DNA from: Prochlorococcus sp. scB243_498I20
GTDB taxonomy: Bacteria > Cyanobacteriota > Cyanobacteriia > PCC-6307 > Cyanobiaceae
Assembly (NCBI GenBank): GCA_000635015.1
Contig: JFMR01000045.1
Span: 186,001 to 250,000 of the forward strand
Length of the DNA stretch: 64,000 nt
Direction of reading: 5' to 3'
Part shown: one piece after another, positions 26,511-36,729 of the stretch
How the letters are laid out: each line of letters begins with the position of its first letter
How positions within the stretch are numbered: position 1 is the first letter of the stretch
Made by a program: the position numbers and the translations under genes
Notes under the pieces: model-generated
Told to the model about the DNA's origin: nothing
Database searches by the model: none
The model's input: only the letters and a program-made list of their open reading frames with translations

Positions 26511-26515
26511 ATATT

Positions 26516-26773
26516 TTATTTTTGCAAAGCATCAATTTTTGATTCTTTGTTTTCAATTATGGTTATTAACCATCTAGAGGCTAGCCCTCTGGATATTGAT
26601 CTATTTTTTAGAAATCTACATATATACACGTGTAGATTTTTTTCGTTTTTGGAGTTAAATTTTTCCTCAAAATCTAAGATATCCTCTTCTGATGTTCTTT
26701 TTCTTAGCTCATCCACCAATGCATGACTGGAGGAATCATTAAACAAGTTCCCAATATTTAAGCTTAATGTCAT
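26516..26773 (-). CDS. Hypothetical small soluble protein
   Basis: 85 residues, charged and helical, with a basic patch FLKNRSISRGLASRWL. It has no recognised domain. Convergent with the preceding small membrane gene, 5 nt apart. Confidence 0.5.
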   Translation of the reverse strand: MTLSLNIGNLFNDSSSHALVDELRKRTSEEDILDFEEKFNSKNEKNLHVYICRFLKNRSISRGLASRWLITIIENKESKIDALQK

Positions 26774-26861
26774 AAATAATTTATGTCCCTATTTAAGAGG
26801 TAGCCATAAATTAAATTTTTAAAAACTATTTTATATTTTTTATTTACAAATTATTCAAAAT

Positions 26862-29195
26862 TTATTCTTTTGGTTTAGCAAGAGGAAGCAAGCACTTATC
26901 TGAATCACAACCTGCTGGTCCTGCTTCAGATAGTTCTCCAACATCATATTTATTAAGAGCGTCAAAGAAATCGTTATTGACTTTCCTTTCTATTACTTTA
27001 TTCTGCAATGATATATATTCCTCTTTACTTATTGGTTCAAAGGGTAATCTCGGGAAAGTAGCGTTAGCACTAAATCTAGCCAGCAATGCTGCTGAAATAT
27101 ATCCCTCATTATTTTCTATTGCATTATGAATAGCCTTAGCTAAATCCTCGATTTCATTTTCTCTAAATTCTACGGTTGCAGAGGTATTATGCTCTGTGTA
27201 AAATTTCTGCACTTGCATGTAAAAATCAAATTGAGCTAATGCTGAGAAATTATTGATGTCTATTTGGTCTGCGCCGTCTATATTTGCCCAACTAACTTCT
27301 GTAGGGATTTCAACTAACCATTCTGTACATCTTGGATCAAATGGATTGTCGAGCAAGCAACCATTTTCATCTTTATCAGATTGAGACGGAACAACTGAGT
27401 AACCATAATCCATGCAAGCTAAAGCGATTGGATCATTTTTCCTGAAAGTTATTCTTCTTATGAATCTTTGAGCCTTTGGAGGATGCCAACCTGGAGCTGC
27501 TCCAGTAAGAAGACTTTTAGTTCCAGCTGGCTGAACTGTTGTGCATCTATTTGGTCTCCTTAGATTATGCTTATCACAATATTCCCATACAGTTTCTTTT
27601 ACTATTTTTCTCCAAGAATCTAAGAATTTAGCTTCCTTTTCTTTGAAGGCCTTCCCTTCTTCGCTATTTGGCCTTCCTGCTTCCCACCATTTCAACCATG
27701 GCGTCCCAAAGGCATGGACACAAAAATCAAATAATCCAGTGAAACTTACTCCTACGATAGGATCATATTCCCTACTTTTTCTGTAACGTTCAACTTCAAA
27801 TTCATGATTAAGTAAGCATGCTACAGAAAGAGCGGCTGCTTTAAAAGCTTTTTTTTGCTCTTCAAAATTTCCTGGATCAATCTGATTTAAATGAACTTCA
27901 GCCAAATTGCAATGGAAATCATTTCCCAAGATCTCCCCACAAGGGTTAAGTCCATATCGGCTCATCCTGTGGTCTAACTCTTCTTCTGAAAAAGGACCAT
28001 AACTACTATTTATCCAATTTCTCGCTTCATCCTTGCCTTGTTCTGAGTAGATTTCAATAAATTCCTTTCTCAATTCATCATCTTTGAGAATATCTGCATT
28101 TGACCTTGCGATTGCTTCTGGTGCAAATTGAATGGCTCCCTCACCTGAATGGAATTGTTTTGTTACTGCATCCAAAACAGTTTGGTAAGTGGGTTTTGTA
28201 TGGTAAACCCTAGTATGATTGGCCATTCTGAGGGCATCTTTTTCAGGATCTATTCTCCAATTACCATTCTCATCTTGACTCCATAAATTTTCTTTTGCTG
28301 ATGCGGCTTCCTTATCATCTGAAGCAAATTGTCTCATTCCAGCACTTCTTCTTATATTCCCAGCAACTATGGTTACTGCAGCTTCATCAATTAATAAACA
28401 ACACTCTACTGTACTTAATTTCCTACCAATTGCCTTTCCAAGAAGTGATGCGACTCTGGAGTAAAGATCTTTCAATTTGATAGGATTTGCCATACCACCA
28501 AAACCTTTTAATGATTCTCCCGCAGGCCTAATATCTTCCAAATCAATATAAACATCAATTTCTCTTTCAAGACTTACGTTACTTGATGCCTCAAGAAGAT
28601 ATTTATAGCTATCTACCCATCCTCTTCTGCTATCTCCAACTTTGATATGAAGATCTTTTCCTTTAATTTCTAATGATGACTTTTCTTCTCTTTGATCTTT
28701 AGGAGTTATTCCAACTTCACTGACTGATTTAATGTTTATTTTGTTAATTACCGTAGGTAGATTATTTATAAAATGAGGCTCAATTATTGCACCTGTTCCA
28801 CATCCCATCATTGCTAAGTCCATCATTAATGCGAAGGCTTCCCAATCAATTAAGTTTGTTGAGGTACAGTTATATGCTCCTGAGAAATTTTGGTTCTTAT
28901 TAATCCAAGGGGTTCCGCCTATCCATAACCATCTTCCTGAAGGTTGAGCTTTTTGGTTACTTTGCATCTCTCTCATTAGGATTAATTCTTCTTCAGAAAG
29001 TTTTCCTAATTCTTTTAATCCCGATAAATTCCTTTCGCCTACTTCGCTCCAGTTCTCCCTTTTGCCAGATGAAGTTTTTCTACTATAAGATCTGAAAAAA
29101 ACAGGGTAAGCAGCTGGCGCAGTCTTTGGAAAATCATCTTTTTTAAGATTATTGGAATTGCTCTCTGAAGAAGCTTTATTTGGTGCAACAGTCAC
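26862..29195 (-). CDS. nrdJ: Adenosylcobalamin-dependent ribonucleotide reductase (class II)
   Basis: About 777 residues from a GTG (TVAPNKASSES); the frame is open a further 25 codons but those look like leader. It reduces ribonucleoside triphosphates to deoxy forms with B12. Family blocks: FSGAYNCTSTNL (active-site Cys), the monomeric-type allosteric region, RYGLNPCGEI near residue 417 (catalytic Cys/Glu loop), and TTVQPAGTKSLLTGAAPG. The C-terminus ends with the redox pair CDSDKC. It is the usual sole reductase in Prochlorococcus. Divergent from the methyltransferase gene; no cobalamin riboswitch is seen. Confidence 0.93.
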   Translation of the reverse strand: MTVAPNKASSESNSNNLKKDDFPKTAPAAYPVFFRSYSRKTSSGKRENWSEVGERNLSGLKELGKLSEEELILMREMQSNQKAQPSGRWLWIGGTPWINKNQNFSGAYNCTSTNLIDWEAFALMMDLAMMGCGTGAIIEPHFINNLPTVINKINIKSVSEVGITPKDQREEKSSLEIKGKDLHIKVGDSRRGWVDSYKYLLEASSNVSLEREIDVYIDLEDIRPAGESLKGFGGMANPIKLKDLYSRVASLLGKAIGRKLSTVECCLLIDEAAVTIVAGNIRRSAGMRQFASDDKEAASAKENLWSQDENGNWRIDPEKDALRMANHTRVYHTKPTYQTVLDAVTKQFHSGEGAIQFAPEAIARSNADILKDDELRKEFIEIYSEQGKDEARNWINSSYGPFSEEELDHRMSRYGLNPCGEILGNDFHCNLAEVHLNQIDPGNFEEQKKAFKAAALSVACLLNHEFEVERYRKSREYDPIVGVSFTGLFDFCVHAFGTPWLKWWEAGRPNSEEGKAFKEKEAKFLDSWRKIVKETVWEYCDKHNLRRPNRCTTVQPAGTKSLLTGAAPGWHPPKAQRFIRRITFRKNDPIALACMDYGYSVVPSQSDKDENGCLLDNPFDPRCTEWLVEIPTEVSWANIDGADQIDINNFSALAQFDFYMQVQKFYTEHNTSATVEFRENEIEDLAKAIHNAIENNEGYISAALLARFSANATFPRLPFEPISKEEYISLQNKVIERKVNNDFFDALNKYDVGELSEAGPAGCDSDKCLLPLAKPKE

Positions 29196-29328
29196 GATAA
29201 AAAAACGTATGTAAATAACCCGTACTGGAAGAATAACTCTACCTGTGGCGTCTGCAACCATTCTTACCACTATTTAACGGTTTGTGTAGAATTATGTTTA
29301 ATATGAAATCTTTGTTTAAAGAAAGGAT

Positions 29329-30024
29329 ATGGAAAGAGTCCCCGAACCTGAATTAATGGAAGAAAAAGAGCAGGTCATTTCTTATGACGAAGCTGATTTC
29401 TCAGAAGGGGAAGTTAATCTAATTAATCAAATAAATCAATATCTTTTGAAAAAAAATATTTCTTTAGGTGAAAAAGATTTAATAGTTGATTTAGGATGTG
29501 GCCCAGGAAATATTTCTGAAAAGTTAGCAATAAAATGGCCTAATACTGAAGTCGTAGGAATAGATGGTTCTAAAGAGATGATTTTGAGAGCAGAATATAA
29601 TAAGAGTATTTCTAATAATCAAAAAAAATTAAAAAATTTACGCTACATTTGTTCTGACATCAAAGACATTAAATCAAATAATTTTTTATTTAAAAAAAGA
29701 ATTAGTTTACTTGTAAGCAACAGTTTGATTCATCACATTACCAATCTTGAAGATTTCTTTAACACAATAAGAATTTTATCTAGTAATATTACTGTGAATT
29801 TTCACAAGGACTTAAAAAGGCCATTAGATAAAAAGTCTGCTTTAGAACTCAAAGCACAATGTTCAACTAAATATAATGAGATTTTAACTAATGATTATTA
29901 TGCCTCTTTAAGAGCTTCTTATACTTTTAAAGAGTTAAAAAATTTTATCTTAGAGAATGATCTATCCTCTTTAGATGTGTTTGAGGAAGGTGAAAATTAT
30001 TTAATAGTCTATGGTAATGTTTAA
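29329..30024 (+). CDS. SAM-dependent methyltransferase
   Basis: 231 residues, class I fold. AdoMet motif I is LIVDLGCGPGNISEKL at ~48-63, followed by VVGIDGSKEMI (acidic end of strand 2) and YICSDIKDI. SLIHHITNLEDFFNTIRIL is motif IV/V-like. The substrate is unknown. It is 31 nt upstream of prfC and probably in the same transcript. Confidence 0.8.
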   Translation: MERVPEPELMEEKEQVISYDEADFSEGEVNLINQINQYLLKKNISLGEKDLIVDLGCGPGNISEKLAIKWPNTEVVGIDGSKEMILRAEYNKSISNNQKKLKNLRYICSDIKDIKSNNFLFKKRISLLVSNSLIHHITNLEDFFNTIRILSSNITVNFHKDLKRPLDKKSALELKAQCSTKYNEILTNDYYASLRASYTFKELKNFILENDLSSLDVFEEGENYLIVYGNV

Positions 30025-30055
30025 GAACTAAGTGAAAGGCCCTTATATTATATAA

Positions 30056-31693
30056 ATGAGCTTAGATACTAAAATTCTAAATAATAAAGAAATACTGGAT
30101 GCGGTAAATAAAAGAAGAAATTTTGCTATTATTTCACATCCAGATGCTGGGAAAACGACTCTAACCGAGAAGCTTCTTTTGTATGGAGGTGCCATTCAAC
30201 AGGCAGGAGCAGTAAAAGCAAGGGGTAATCAGAGAAAAGCCACCTCAGACTGGATGGAACTTGAGAAACAAAGAGGTATTTCTATTACATCAACTGTATT
30301 GCAATTTGAATATGAAAGATCTGTAATTAATCTATTAGATACACCAGGACACCAAGATTTCTCCGAAGATACTTATCGAACATTAGCTGCTGCTGATAAT
30401 GCAGTTATGTTGGAAGATGCTGCTAAAGGACTAGAACCTCAAACTAGAAAATTGTTTGAAGTTTGCAAGATGCGAAAAATACCAATATTTACTTTCATAA
30501 ATAAAATGGATAGACCAGGAAGAGAGCCATTTTCTTTACTTGATGAAATTGAATCAGAACTTGGATTAAATACCCTACCTATAAACTGGCCAATTGGGAG
30601 TGGCGAGGAATTTAGAGGGGTTATTGATAGATTTTCGAGAGAGGTGATTTTATTTGATAAAGCAGTGAGAGGGAAACAATCGAATGAGAAAAGATTAAGT
30701 CTTGAAGATAAAGAGCTATCAAAATATGTAGAGAGAGATTTACTTGAAAACTCACTTGAAGAATTGGAGGTTCTTGATGAGGCAGGATCTAAGTTTGAAA
30801 AAGAAAAAGTTTTTAATGGCTCTTTAACCCCAGTTTTCTTTGGATCTGCCATGACTAATTTTGGCGTAAGGCCATTTTTAGATAGTTTTTTAAAAATGGC
30901 ACAAAAACCAACTTCAAGAAATAGTAATAAAGGGGATATTGAACCTGCAAGCGATGAATTTAGTGGGTTTGTTTTTAAGCTTCAGGCAAATATGGATCCA
31001 AAGCACAGAGATAGGGTTGCTTTTATAAGAGTTTGTAGTGGCAAATTTGAAAAGGATATGTCAGTTAAACATTCCAGAACTGGTAAAACAATTAGATTAT
31101 CAAGACCACAAAAAATATTTGGGCAAGATAGAGAAGTAGTTGATGATGCCTATCCTGGAGATGTTATTGGTTTAAATAATCCAGGGATGTTTTCTATTGG
31201 AGATACTCTTTATACGGGTGCTCATCTGGAATATGAGGGCATACCATCCTTTAGTCCTGAAATATTCAGCTGGTTAAGAAATCCAAATCCCTCAGCATTT
31301 AAAAACTTTAGAAAGGGTGTTAATGAACTTCGAGAAGAAGGAGCTGTTCAGATTCTTTATGACTTTGATGAGAGTAAAAGAGACCCTATACTCGCAGCCG
31401 TTGGTCAATTGCAGCTGGAGGTAGTAACTCACAGATTAAAAAGTGAATATGGTGTAGATGCAAATCTTGAAGCAATGCCATATCAATTGGCAAGATGGAT
31501 TTCTGATGGATGGCCAGCCATTGAAAAACTAGGCAGAATATTCAACTGTAAAATAGTTAAAGATTGTTGGAATAGGCCAGTTATTCTTTTCAAAAATGAG
31601 TGGAATCTAAATCAGTTTGTTGAAGACAATAATCAACTAAATTTAAACAAAGTTGCGCCCGTTGTTAGTGGAGTCGAACCAATTGTTTTATAA
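30056..31693 (+). CDS. prfC: Peptide chain release factor 3
   Basis: 545 residues, full length. The GTPase motifs are G1 [13 protein letters not shown]2 RGISITST, G3 [12 protein letters not shown] and G4 NKMD. Domain II starts near 320. RF3 uses GTP to recycle RF1 and RF2 from the ribosome after termination. Probably co-transcribed with the upstream methyltransferase and the CPP1-like gene. Confidence 0.95.
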   Translation: MSLDTKILNNKEILDAVNKRRNFAIISHPDAGKTTLTEKLLLYGGAIQQAGAVKARGNQRKATSDWMELEKQRGISITSTVLQFEYERSVINLLDTPGHQDFSEDTYRTLAAADNAVMLEDAAKGLEPQTRKLFEVCKMRKIPIFTFINKMDRPGREPFSLLDEIESELGLNTLPINWPIGSGEEFRGVIDRFSREVILFDKAVRGKQSNEKRLSLEDKELSKYVERDLLENSLEELEVLDEAGSKFEKEKVFNGSLTPVFFGSAMTNFGVRPFLDSFLKMAQKPTSRNSNKGDIEPASDEFSGFVFKLQANMDPKHRDRVAFIRVCSGKFEKDMSVKHSRTGKTIRLSRPQKIFGQDREVVDDAYPGDVIGLNNPGMFSIGDTLYTGAHLEYEGIPSFSPEIFSWLRNPNPSAFKNFRKGVNELREEGAVQILYDFDESKRDPILAAVGQLQLEVVTHRLKSEYGVDANLEAMPYQLARWISDGWPAIEKLGRIFNCKIVKDCWNRPVILFKNEWNLNQFVEDNNQLNLNKVAPVVSGVEPIVL

Positions 31694-31744
31694 AGTCTTA
31701 ATGGATTATAAAATTAGTTAATCTGTTAGTATTGGTAAAAAATT

Positions 31745-32419
31745 TTGGATTCAAACAGTAATAAAAATAATAACGAAAAATCACCTTATGAAATTTTAGG
31801 TGTAAAGGAAGGTGCTGCTTTTGAGGATATTCAGAAGGCTAGAGATATTAAAGTTAAAGAGGCTGGTGAAGACTTAATTTTAAAAGCGAAAATAGAATCT
31901 TCCTTTGATCAATTACTCATGGGTAGTTTGAAAGCCAGGCAATCAGGAAATGTAAGCTATGAAGCTGTGAGTGCCTCAAAAAAAGAAAAACAAATTAATC
32001 AATTTACCAATAATAACTTCCCACTTCTTTCTAAGATAAAAAATTTAAATAATAATTCTAACAATTCAAGTCAGTATAGTCTGCCAAAAATAACTACCCC
32101 ATCATTTGATAATCTTTCAATAAAAATATCTGTTGGGATATTATTTTTAATTTTGTTATTTATCAGTCCAGACTCTAATAATAGACTTTTACTCTCTATC
32201 TCAACATTAATACTTACCTATTCTCAAATTAAATCAGGGAAAAGATTTATAGGTTCTCTGGGTTGGAGTGTTACCTTTCTCTCGATAGGATTAATATTCG
32301 GTGGATTGCTTGAAAATAATTCTTTCATTCAGGAAGTATCAAACAACTCTTTATCAATACAAAAAATTCAAAGTATTCCAGCCATGGTTATTTTATGGCT
32401 AGGTGTAATTTTTTTATGA
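31745..32419 (+). CDS. CPP1-like (J-like) membrane protein
   Basis: 224 residues from a TTG. The N-terminal ~75 residues are a J-like domain without HPD ([20 protein letters not shown]), followed by a low-complexity Asn/Ser linker and 3-4 transmembrane helices in the C-terminal half. This is the layout of CPP1, the chaperone-like protein of plant protochlorophyllide oxidoreductase, and its cyanobacterial relatives. It overlaps the convergent hslO by 6 bp. Confidence 0.75.
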   Translation: MDSNSNKNNNEKSPYEILGVKEGAAFEDIQKARDIKVKEAGEDLILKAKIESSFDQLLMGSLKARQSGNVSYEAVSASKKEKQINQFTNNNFPLLSKIKNLNNNSNNSSQYSLPKITTPSFDNLSIKISVGILFLILLFISPDSNNRLLLSISTLILTYSQIKSGKRFIGSLGWSVTFLSIGLIFGGLLENNSFIQEVSNNSLSIQKIQSIPAMVILWLGVIFL

Positions 32420-33322
32420 TTGATTTTCTATCATAGATTTAATTTCTTCATAATTTATAAGATATTTATTTTTACAAAATTCACAAACCAACTCAGCTTT
32501 GCCATCTTTCTTGAGGATGTCCTCTAACTCGCTCTTATCAAGCATTTTCATCGCATTTAAACTTCTTTGTTTGGAACACTTGCATTTAAAACTCACTTCT
32601 TGAGAACGAGCTTTTTCAGAGATTGATTTATCGTCAATATCGGGAAATATATTTCTAATTAACTCAAGAAGATTATCTTTTGACTTAAATAGATCTTCGC
32701 TGAAAGAATTAATTTCTTTGCATCTTTCTTCAAGTAGTGAGACTAGCAGAGGGTCAGTATCTTTTTTAGGTAAAACTTGAGCTAATAAGCCACCACTACA
32801 AATAACACTTTTATTTTGAATTTTTTCTCCAATAAATACAGCAGAGGGAGTTTGCTCTGAATGATATAAATATGAAGCTAAGTCTTCAGCAATATTCCCA
32901 TTTACTAATTCAACAGTGCTTGTAAAGGGTTCTCCAAATCCACTATCTCTAATTACATTTAAATATCCTGTACCTAATGCTTTTGTGAAATCAAAAGAAT
33001 ATTTATTATTATCTCTTTTGACTAGGTCCAATTCTAAATTAGGATTACCTACATAACCCCTAACTTTCCCGTCTCTACCCGCATCAACTAGTAATCCCTT
33101 TAAAGGTCCGTCAGATCTAACTCTTAAAGTGACTCTCCCATGCATTATTTTCATCGAGCTTGCTAAAAGCAGTGAAGCACTAAATGCTCTGCCTAAGATA
33201 CAGGTGGTTAAGTAAGAAAGGCCGTGTCTTTTTTTTGCTTCTAAAGAAGATTCTGTTGTTAAGACCGCAACTAATCTTATTCCTCCATTGGCTGCAGTAG
33301 CCCGAACTATCCTATCCTGCAT
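32414..33322 (-). CDS. hslO: 33-kDa redox chaperone Hsp33
   Basis: 302 residues. The N-terminal holdase domain begins [14 protein letters not shown]. The C-terminal redox switch has the four zinc Cys (FKCKCSKQR and CEFC). Oxidation releases zinc and activates the holdase under oxidative stress. It overlaps the upstream ATPase gene by 11 bp, so the two are translationally linked. Confidence 0.95.
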   Translation of the reverse strand: MQDRIVRATAANGGIRLVAVLTTESSLEAKKRHGLSYLTTCILGRAFSASLLLASSMKIMHGRVTLRVRSDGPLKGLLVDAGRDGKVRGYVGNPNLELDLVKRDNNKYSFDFTKALGTGYLNVIRDSGFGEPFTSTVELVNGNIAEDLASYLYHSEQTPSAVFIGEKIQNKSVICSGGLLAQVLPKKDTDPLLVSLLEERCKEINSFSEDLFKSKDNLLELIRNIFPDIDDKSISEKARSQEVSFKCKCSKQRSLNAMKMLDKSELEDILKKDGKAELVCEFCKNKYLINYEEIKSMIENQS

Positions 33323-33959
33323 GATTTTCTTTCATAAAATTTTTGATTTTCCCTTTTTCCAAGAATAATATCCTAGAAGGAATTCCCTCAAATAAGGCAG
33401 GTTCATGAGTAACAATAATAATTGTATTTTTATTTTTTAAATCAAGAATTAAATTCTTCACATCATTTCTCATTGAATAGTCTAATCCGGCAGTTGGTTC
33501 ATCAAGTAAAAGAATTGAGGGGTTTCTAAGTAGTTGAACTGCTACAGCTAGCCGCCTTTGTTGTCCGCCACTTAGCTGTTCTGGTGGTTGAGTCAGATTA
33601 ATTTTTTTCAAACCAACTTTATTTAAAACTATTTCTATATTTTTTTCTCTTAAAGATTTATGGCCTATTTTTAATTCTTTACCAATTGTTGTGCCTATAA
33701 AGTATCTTTCAGGAAATTGGAATACTACTCCACAAAACCATCTTCTTTGTCTAGAAGACAAAATTTTATTCTTCCAAGTAATTTTTCCCTTTTGCGGATT
33801 TGTTAATCCGCTTATTATTTCTAGTAGTGTTGTTTTCCCAGAACCACTATTGCCGCAAATTAAAATGATTTCATTTTCATGAACTTTTAAATTTAAATTG
33901 TCTATTATTTTTCTTTCACCAGTTTGGGGTTGATAAGATATTTCTTTTAAATCAAGCAT
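33312..33959 (-). CDS. ABC transporter ATPase, energy-coupling-factor (CbiO) type
   Basis: 215 residues, one nucleotide-binding domain: Walker [11 protein letters not shown] (~36-45), Q-loop [12 protein letters not shown] (the FQxPe form typical of CbiO/EcfA), signature LSGGQQRR, Walker [13 protein letters not shown] and H-loop VTHE. No membrane or substrate component lies nearby, as is common for ECF ATPases. Paired with hslO by overlap; the substrate cannot be told. Confidence 0.85.
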   Translation of the reverse strand: MLDLKEISYQPQTGERKIIDNLNLKVHENEIILICGNSGSGKTTLLEIISGLTNPQKGKITWKNKILSSRQRRWFCGVVFQFPERYFIGTTIGKELKIGHKSLREKNIEIVLNKVGLKKINLTQPPEQLSGGQQRRLAVAVQLLRNPSILLLDEPTAGLDYSMRNDVKNLILDLKNKNTIIIVTHEPALFEGIPSRILFLEKGKIKNFMKENHAG

Positions 33960-34042
33960 TATTAATTAAGTTATAGGTATGAATTTGAATCTAGTAATAA
34001 CTTACTTATAATAGCTTTAGATTTAAAAAGATATTAGTCAAT

Positions 34043-34486
34043 ATGAATATTATTTTTAGGGAAGTTGATCCTTTTAATTGTTGGATATGGATCAGGTTTT
34101 CAGAATCACCAACTCAAGACGAAAAAAATTATTTAGATGGTGTTTTTGATAGTTGGTACGTTTTAGGAAGGTTAGGTGGATTTAATTCTGAAAATTTGCA
34201 AACTCATGAAGAGGGTTCCGATCTAAGTTGGATGTCCTATGATAATGACCAAAAAAATGCATCTCTTCCAGCCTTAATGCATAATTTAGGAATTATGGAA
34301 TATCAAAATCTTTGGGGGAGATGTTGGGTTGATTTTGGAACTTCAGACTCCATTTCAATAGATATATTAATTAATTCTTTGAATGAGATATCAAATAATT
34401 ATGTAAAAATTGAAGAGTTAATTATTGGGGGTGAAAATAATGATTGGTCAGTTGAAGAACATGAAGATTTAGTTTTCAAAGATTAA
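34043..34486 (+). CDS. DUF3531 family protein
   Basis: 147 residues, soluble and acidic. The family blocks REVDPFNCWIWIRF, YLDGVFDSWYVLGRLGGFNS and LSWMSYDND are clear. It is conserved in cyanobacteria and plastids with no assigned function. It is the first of a three-gene rightward run (DUF3531, rsmE, DUF92) with gaps under 10 nt. Confidence 0.85.
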   Translation: MNIIFREVDPFNCWIWIRFSESPTQDEKNYLDGVFDSWYVLGRLGGFNSENLQTHEEGSDLSWMSYDNDQKNASLPALMHNLGIMEYQNLWGRCWVDFGTSDSISIDILINSLNEISNNYVKIEELIIGGENNDWSVEEHEDLVFKD

Positions 34487-34495
34487 GTGTTTTAG

Positions 34496-35269
34496 ATGGA
34501 AGACTTAACAAGATTAATAATTTCCCATGAAAGAATTGAAAATATTAAGAACAATAATTTAGAACTTTCTAAAGAAGAGGCTCATTATTTAAATAAAGTA
34601 ATGAGGATAAAAAATGGTAAAAAAATATTTATAGCTAACGGAGAGGGTTCATTATGGAAAGCGATAAAAGTTAAAAATGATTGCTTAGAAATAATCAAAT
34701 CAAAAAAACCTTACTTATTTCAAGAACAAGAAATTAACTTATTAGGAATAGCTGTTGTTATACCAAAAAGTGGTTTTGAGGATATTTTAAAAATGTGTAC
34801 TGAAATAGGAATTGATTATATACAGCCATTATTTTCAGAAAGACAGGTAAACAAAAATTTAAATTTTTCTAGAAAACTTTTGAGATGGAATTTAATTATC
34901 AATGAAGCTGTTGAGCAAAGTGAGAGATTATGGAAACCATCTATTTTAAATGGAATGGATATTATTGAATGGCTAAAAAGTAGAGATAATCAAGAAAGAG
35001 TTTCAATTTCTATAACTAGAGAAGAAACACTATATGACTTAAATCAATGGTTAAGAAAACAACAAGAATTTGGAAATAAAAAAGGAGGTATTTTTTGGAA
35101 TGTTATTGGTCCTGAAGGAGGTTGGTCCGCTAAAGAAATTGATTTTTTTAAAAAAAATAATTTTACCTTTGTTAAGCTTTCCGACACTATCTTGAGAACT
35201 TCAACAGCTAGTATTAACGCATCATCAATTCTAAATCAGTGGAGAATTGATTTGAAATTAAAGAATTAG
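34496..35269 (+). CDS. rsmE: 16S rRNA m3U1498 methyltransferase
   Basis: 257 residues, a SPOUT-fold enzyme. The N-terminal PUA-like part includes HYLNKVMRIKNG, and the C-terminal knot holds VIGPEGGWSAKEIDFF and LSDTILRTSTASI. It methylates U1498 of 16S rRNA in the assembled 30S subunit. It lies 9 nt after the DUF3531 gene. Confidence 0.92.
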   Translation: MEDLTRLIISHERIENIKNNNLELSKEEAHYLNKVMRIKNGKKIFIANGEGSLWKAIKVKNDCLEIIKSKKPYLFQEQEINLLGIAVVIPKSGFEDILKMCTEIGIDYIQPLFSERQVNKNLNFSRKLLRWNLIINEAVEQSERLWKPSILNGMDIIEWLKSRDNQERVSISITREETLYDLNQWLRKQQEFGNKKGGIFWNVIGPEGGWSAKEIDFFKKNNFTFVKLSDTILRTSTASINASSILNQWRIDLKLKN

Positions 35270-35275
35270 ATAAAT

Positions 35276-36013
35276 ATGGATTTAATTAGAAATCAATTTT
35301 TTATAGGTTTTTGCATTAATTTTATTTTGATTTATATATTTTGCAGGATTCCTTTGATGACGAAAAGTGGTTGGGTAAGTGCAGGCATCTTAGGCACAAT
35401 TTTGTGGGGATGTTTGTCTTGGGAGGGATGGATGTCAGTTGTAATTTATTTATTATTTGGATCCCTCGTTACCAAAATAGGTTTTAAATTTAAAAAAGCA
35501 CAAGGAATTGCTGAAAAAAGAGGCGGGAGAAGAGGTCCTGAGAATGTATGGGGCTCAGCAGCTACAGGATTATTTCTTGCCATTATGACCAAATTTAATG
35601 CTGCCAATGTAGTGTTGTTTAAAGTAGGTTTTGCTGCAAGTTTTGCTGCAAAGTTGGCGGATACTTTTGGTAGCGAAATTGGAAAAAGATTTGGTAAAGA
35701 CACATACTTAATTACTTCACTTAATAAGGTGGATAGGGGAACTGAGGGAGGAATAAGTATAGAAGGAACATTAGCTAGTGTTTTGGGATCAATATTTATG
35801 GCTTTTATAATGCTTCTTCTATCAATTATTTCTACAAAATATCATTTTATAGTTGTTGTAGTTTCTGGATTCTTGGCAACAATTTCTGAAAGTATTATTG
35901 GTGCTAAATTTCAAAACAAATATAAATTAAGTAATGAATTGGTAAATGCTATTCAGACAAGTATTGCTTCTGTTTTTGCTATCTTTGCTCTTATTTTATA
36001 TTCATATTTTTAA
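35276..36013 (+). CDS. DUF92 integral membrane protein (VTE6-like)
   Basis: 245 residues with about six transmembrane helices. The family signature KRGGRRGPENVWGS-type block (here AEKRGGRRGPENVWGSAATG) and FAAKLADTFGSEIGK are present, along with TSLNKVDRGTEGGISIEGT. The plant member VTE6 is a phytyl-phosphate kinase in tocopherol synthesis; the same role here is an inference. Starts 6 nt after rsmE. Confidence 0.85.
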   Translation: MDLIRNQFFIGFCINFILIYIFCRIPLMTKSGWVSAGILGTILWGCLSWEGWMSVVIYLLFGSLVTKIGFKFKKAQGIAEKRGGRRGPENVWGSAATGLFLAIMTKFNAANVVLFKVGFAASFAAKLADTFGSEIGKRFGKDTYLITSLNKVDRGTEGGISIEGTLASVLGSIFMAFIMLLLSIISTKYHFIVVVVSGFLATISESIIGAKFQNKYKLSNELVNAIQTSIASVFAIFALILYSYF

Positions 36014-36035
36014 AGTTAATAATATTTGGAAAGAC

Positions 36036-36680
36036 CTAAGATTCCTTCCATTTTGTAAGAATCTCCCAGCTTTTAAGTCTTTGGAAAAGCCAGAAATGAC
36101 CTTCGGAATTTAGATGAATTCCATCATGCGTAATCCAATTTTTACTCCTTTTATCAGAGTACATTTCTCTAAAAGTAGGAAGAAATGGGACATTCTGATT
36201 GAGGCATACTTCCTCCATTCTCCTTTCATAAGAATTACAAAAATCATTTGAGTACCATAGACATCCTGCGAAAGGCATTTTGCTTTCGTCAACTGGTGTC
36301 AAACCAATAACAAATACATTTGTTTGAGAGTTCATTTCATTTATTAGCCTCTCTAATCCATATTCAAATCCATCTATATCTAATTGATGTCTTCCATTTA
36401 TCTGACCAATTGCTGCAGTATCGTTAAGACCTACATTTAGTAGGATTGCTTTAGGTTTATTTCTTCTCGTTTCTCCTCTAGATGACCATTCTTTTTCCCA
36501 TCTAGATGAAACTTTTTCTATCCCATCTCCCCTAACGCCAAGTTGATAAATAACTGGCCCATTTTGGTTATTACCCCAATCTTTTCTAAGCCTCTCACAC
36601 CATCCACCACCCTCATTATCTCCCCATCCATAAACTGAGCTATCTCCAATTACAACAAGCTGTTTTGGTAAACTAATCAC
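36036..36680 (-). CDS. GDSL/SGNH-type hydrolase
   Basis: 214 residues, soluble. Block I is VVIGDSSVYGWGD (nucleophile Ser), block III is LNVGLNDTAAIG, and block V is ITHDGIHLNSEGH (Asp/His). It is an esterase or lipase of unknown substrate. It converges with the DUF92 gene, 22 nt apart. Confidence 0.88.
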   Translation of the reverse strand: MISLPKQLVVIGDSSVYGWGDNEGGGWCERLRKDWGNNQNGPVIYQLGVRGDGIEKVSSRWEKEWSSRGETRRNKPKAILLNVGLNDTAAIGQINGRHQLDIDGFEYGLERLINEMNSQTNVFVIGLTPVDESKMPFAGCLWYSNDFCNSYERRMEEVCLNQNVPFLPTFREMYSDKRSKNWITHDGIHLNSEGHFWLFQRLKSWEILTKWKES

Positions 36681-36729
36681 TATAACTGGAAAAAAAAAAT
36701 TACTTGATTTAACAAATTATTCTTACAAA

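Noticed and set aside
29196..29328. Cobalamin riboswitch before nrdJ
   Set aside because: The divergent spacer is short and no B12-box-like sequence or suitable structure is visible.
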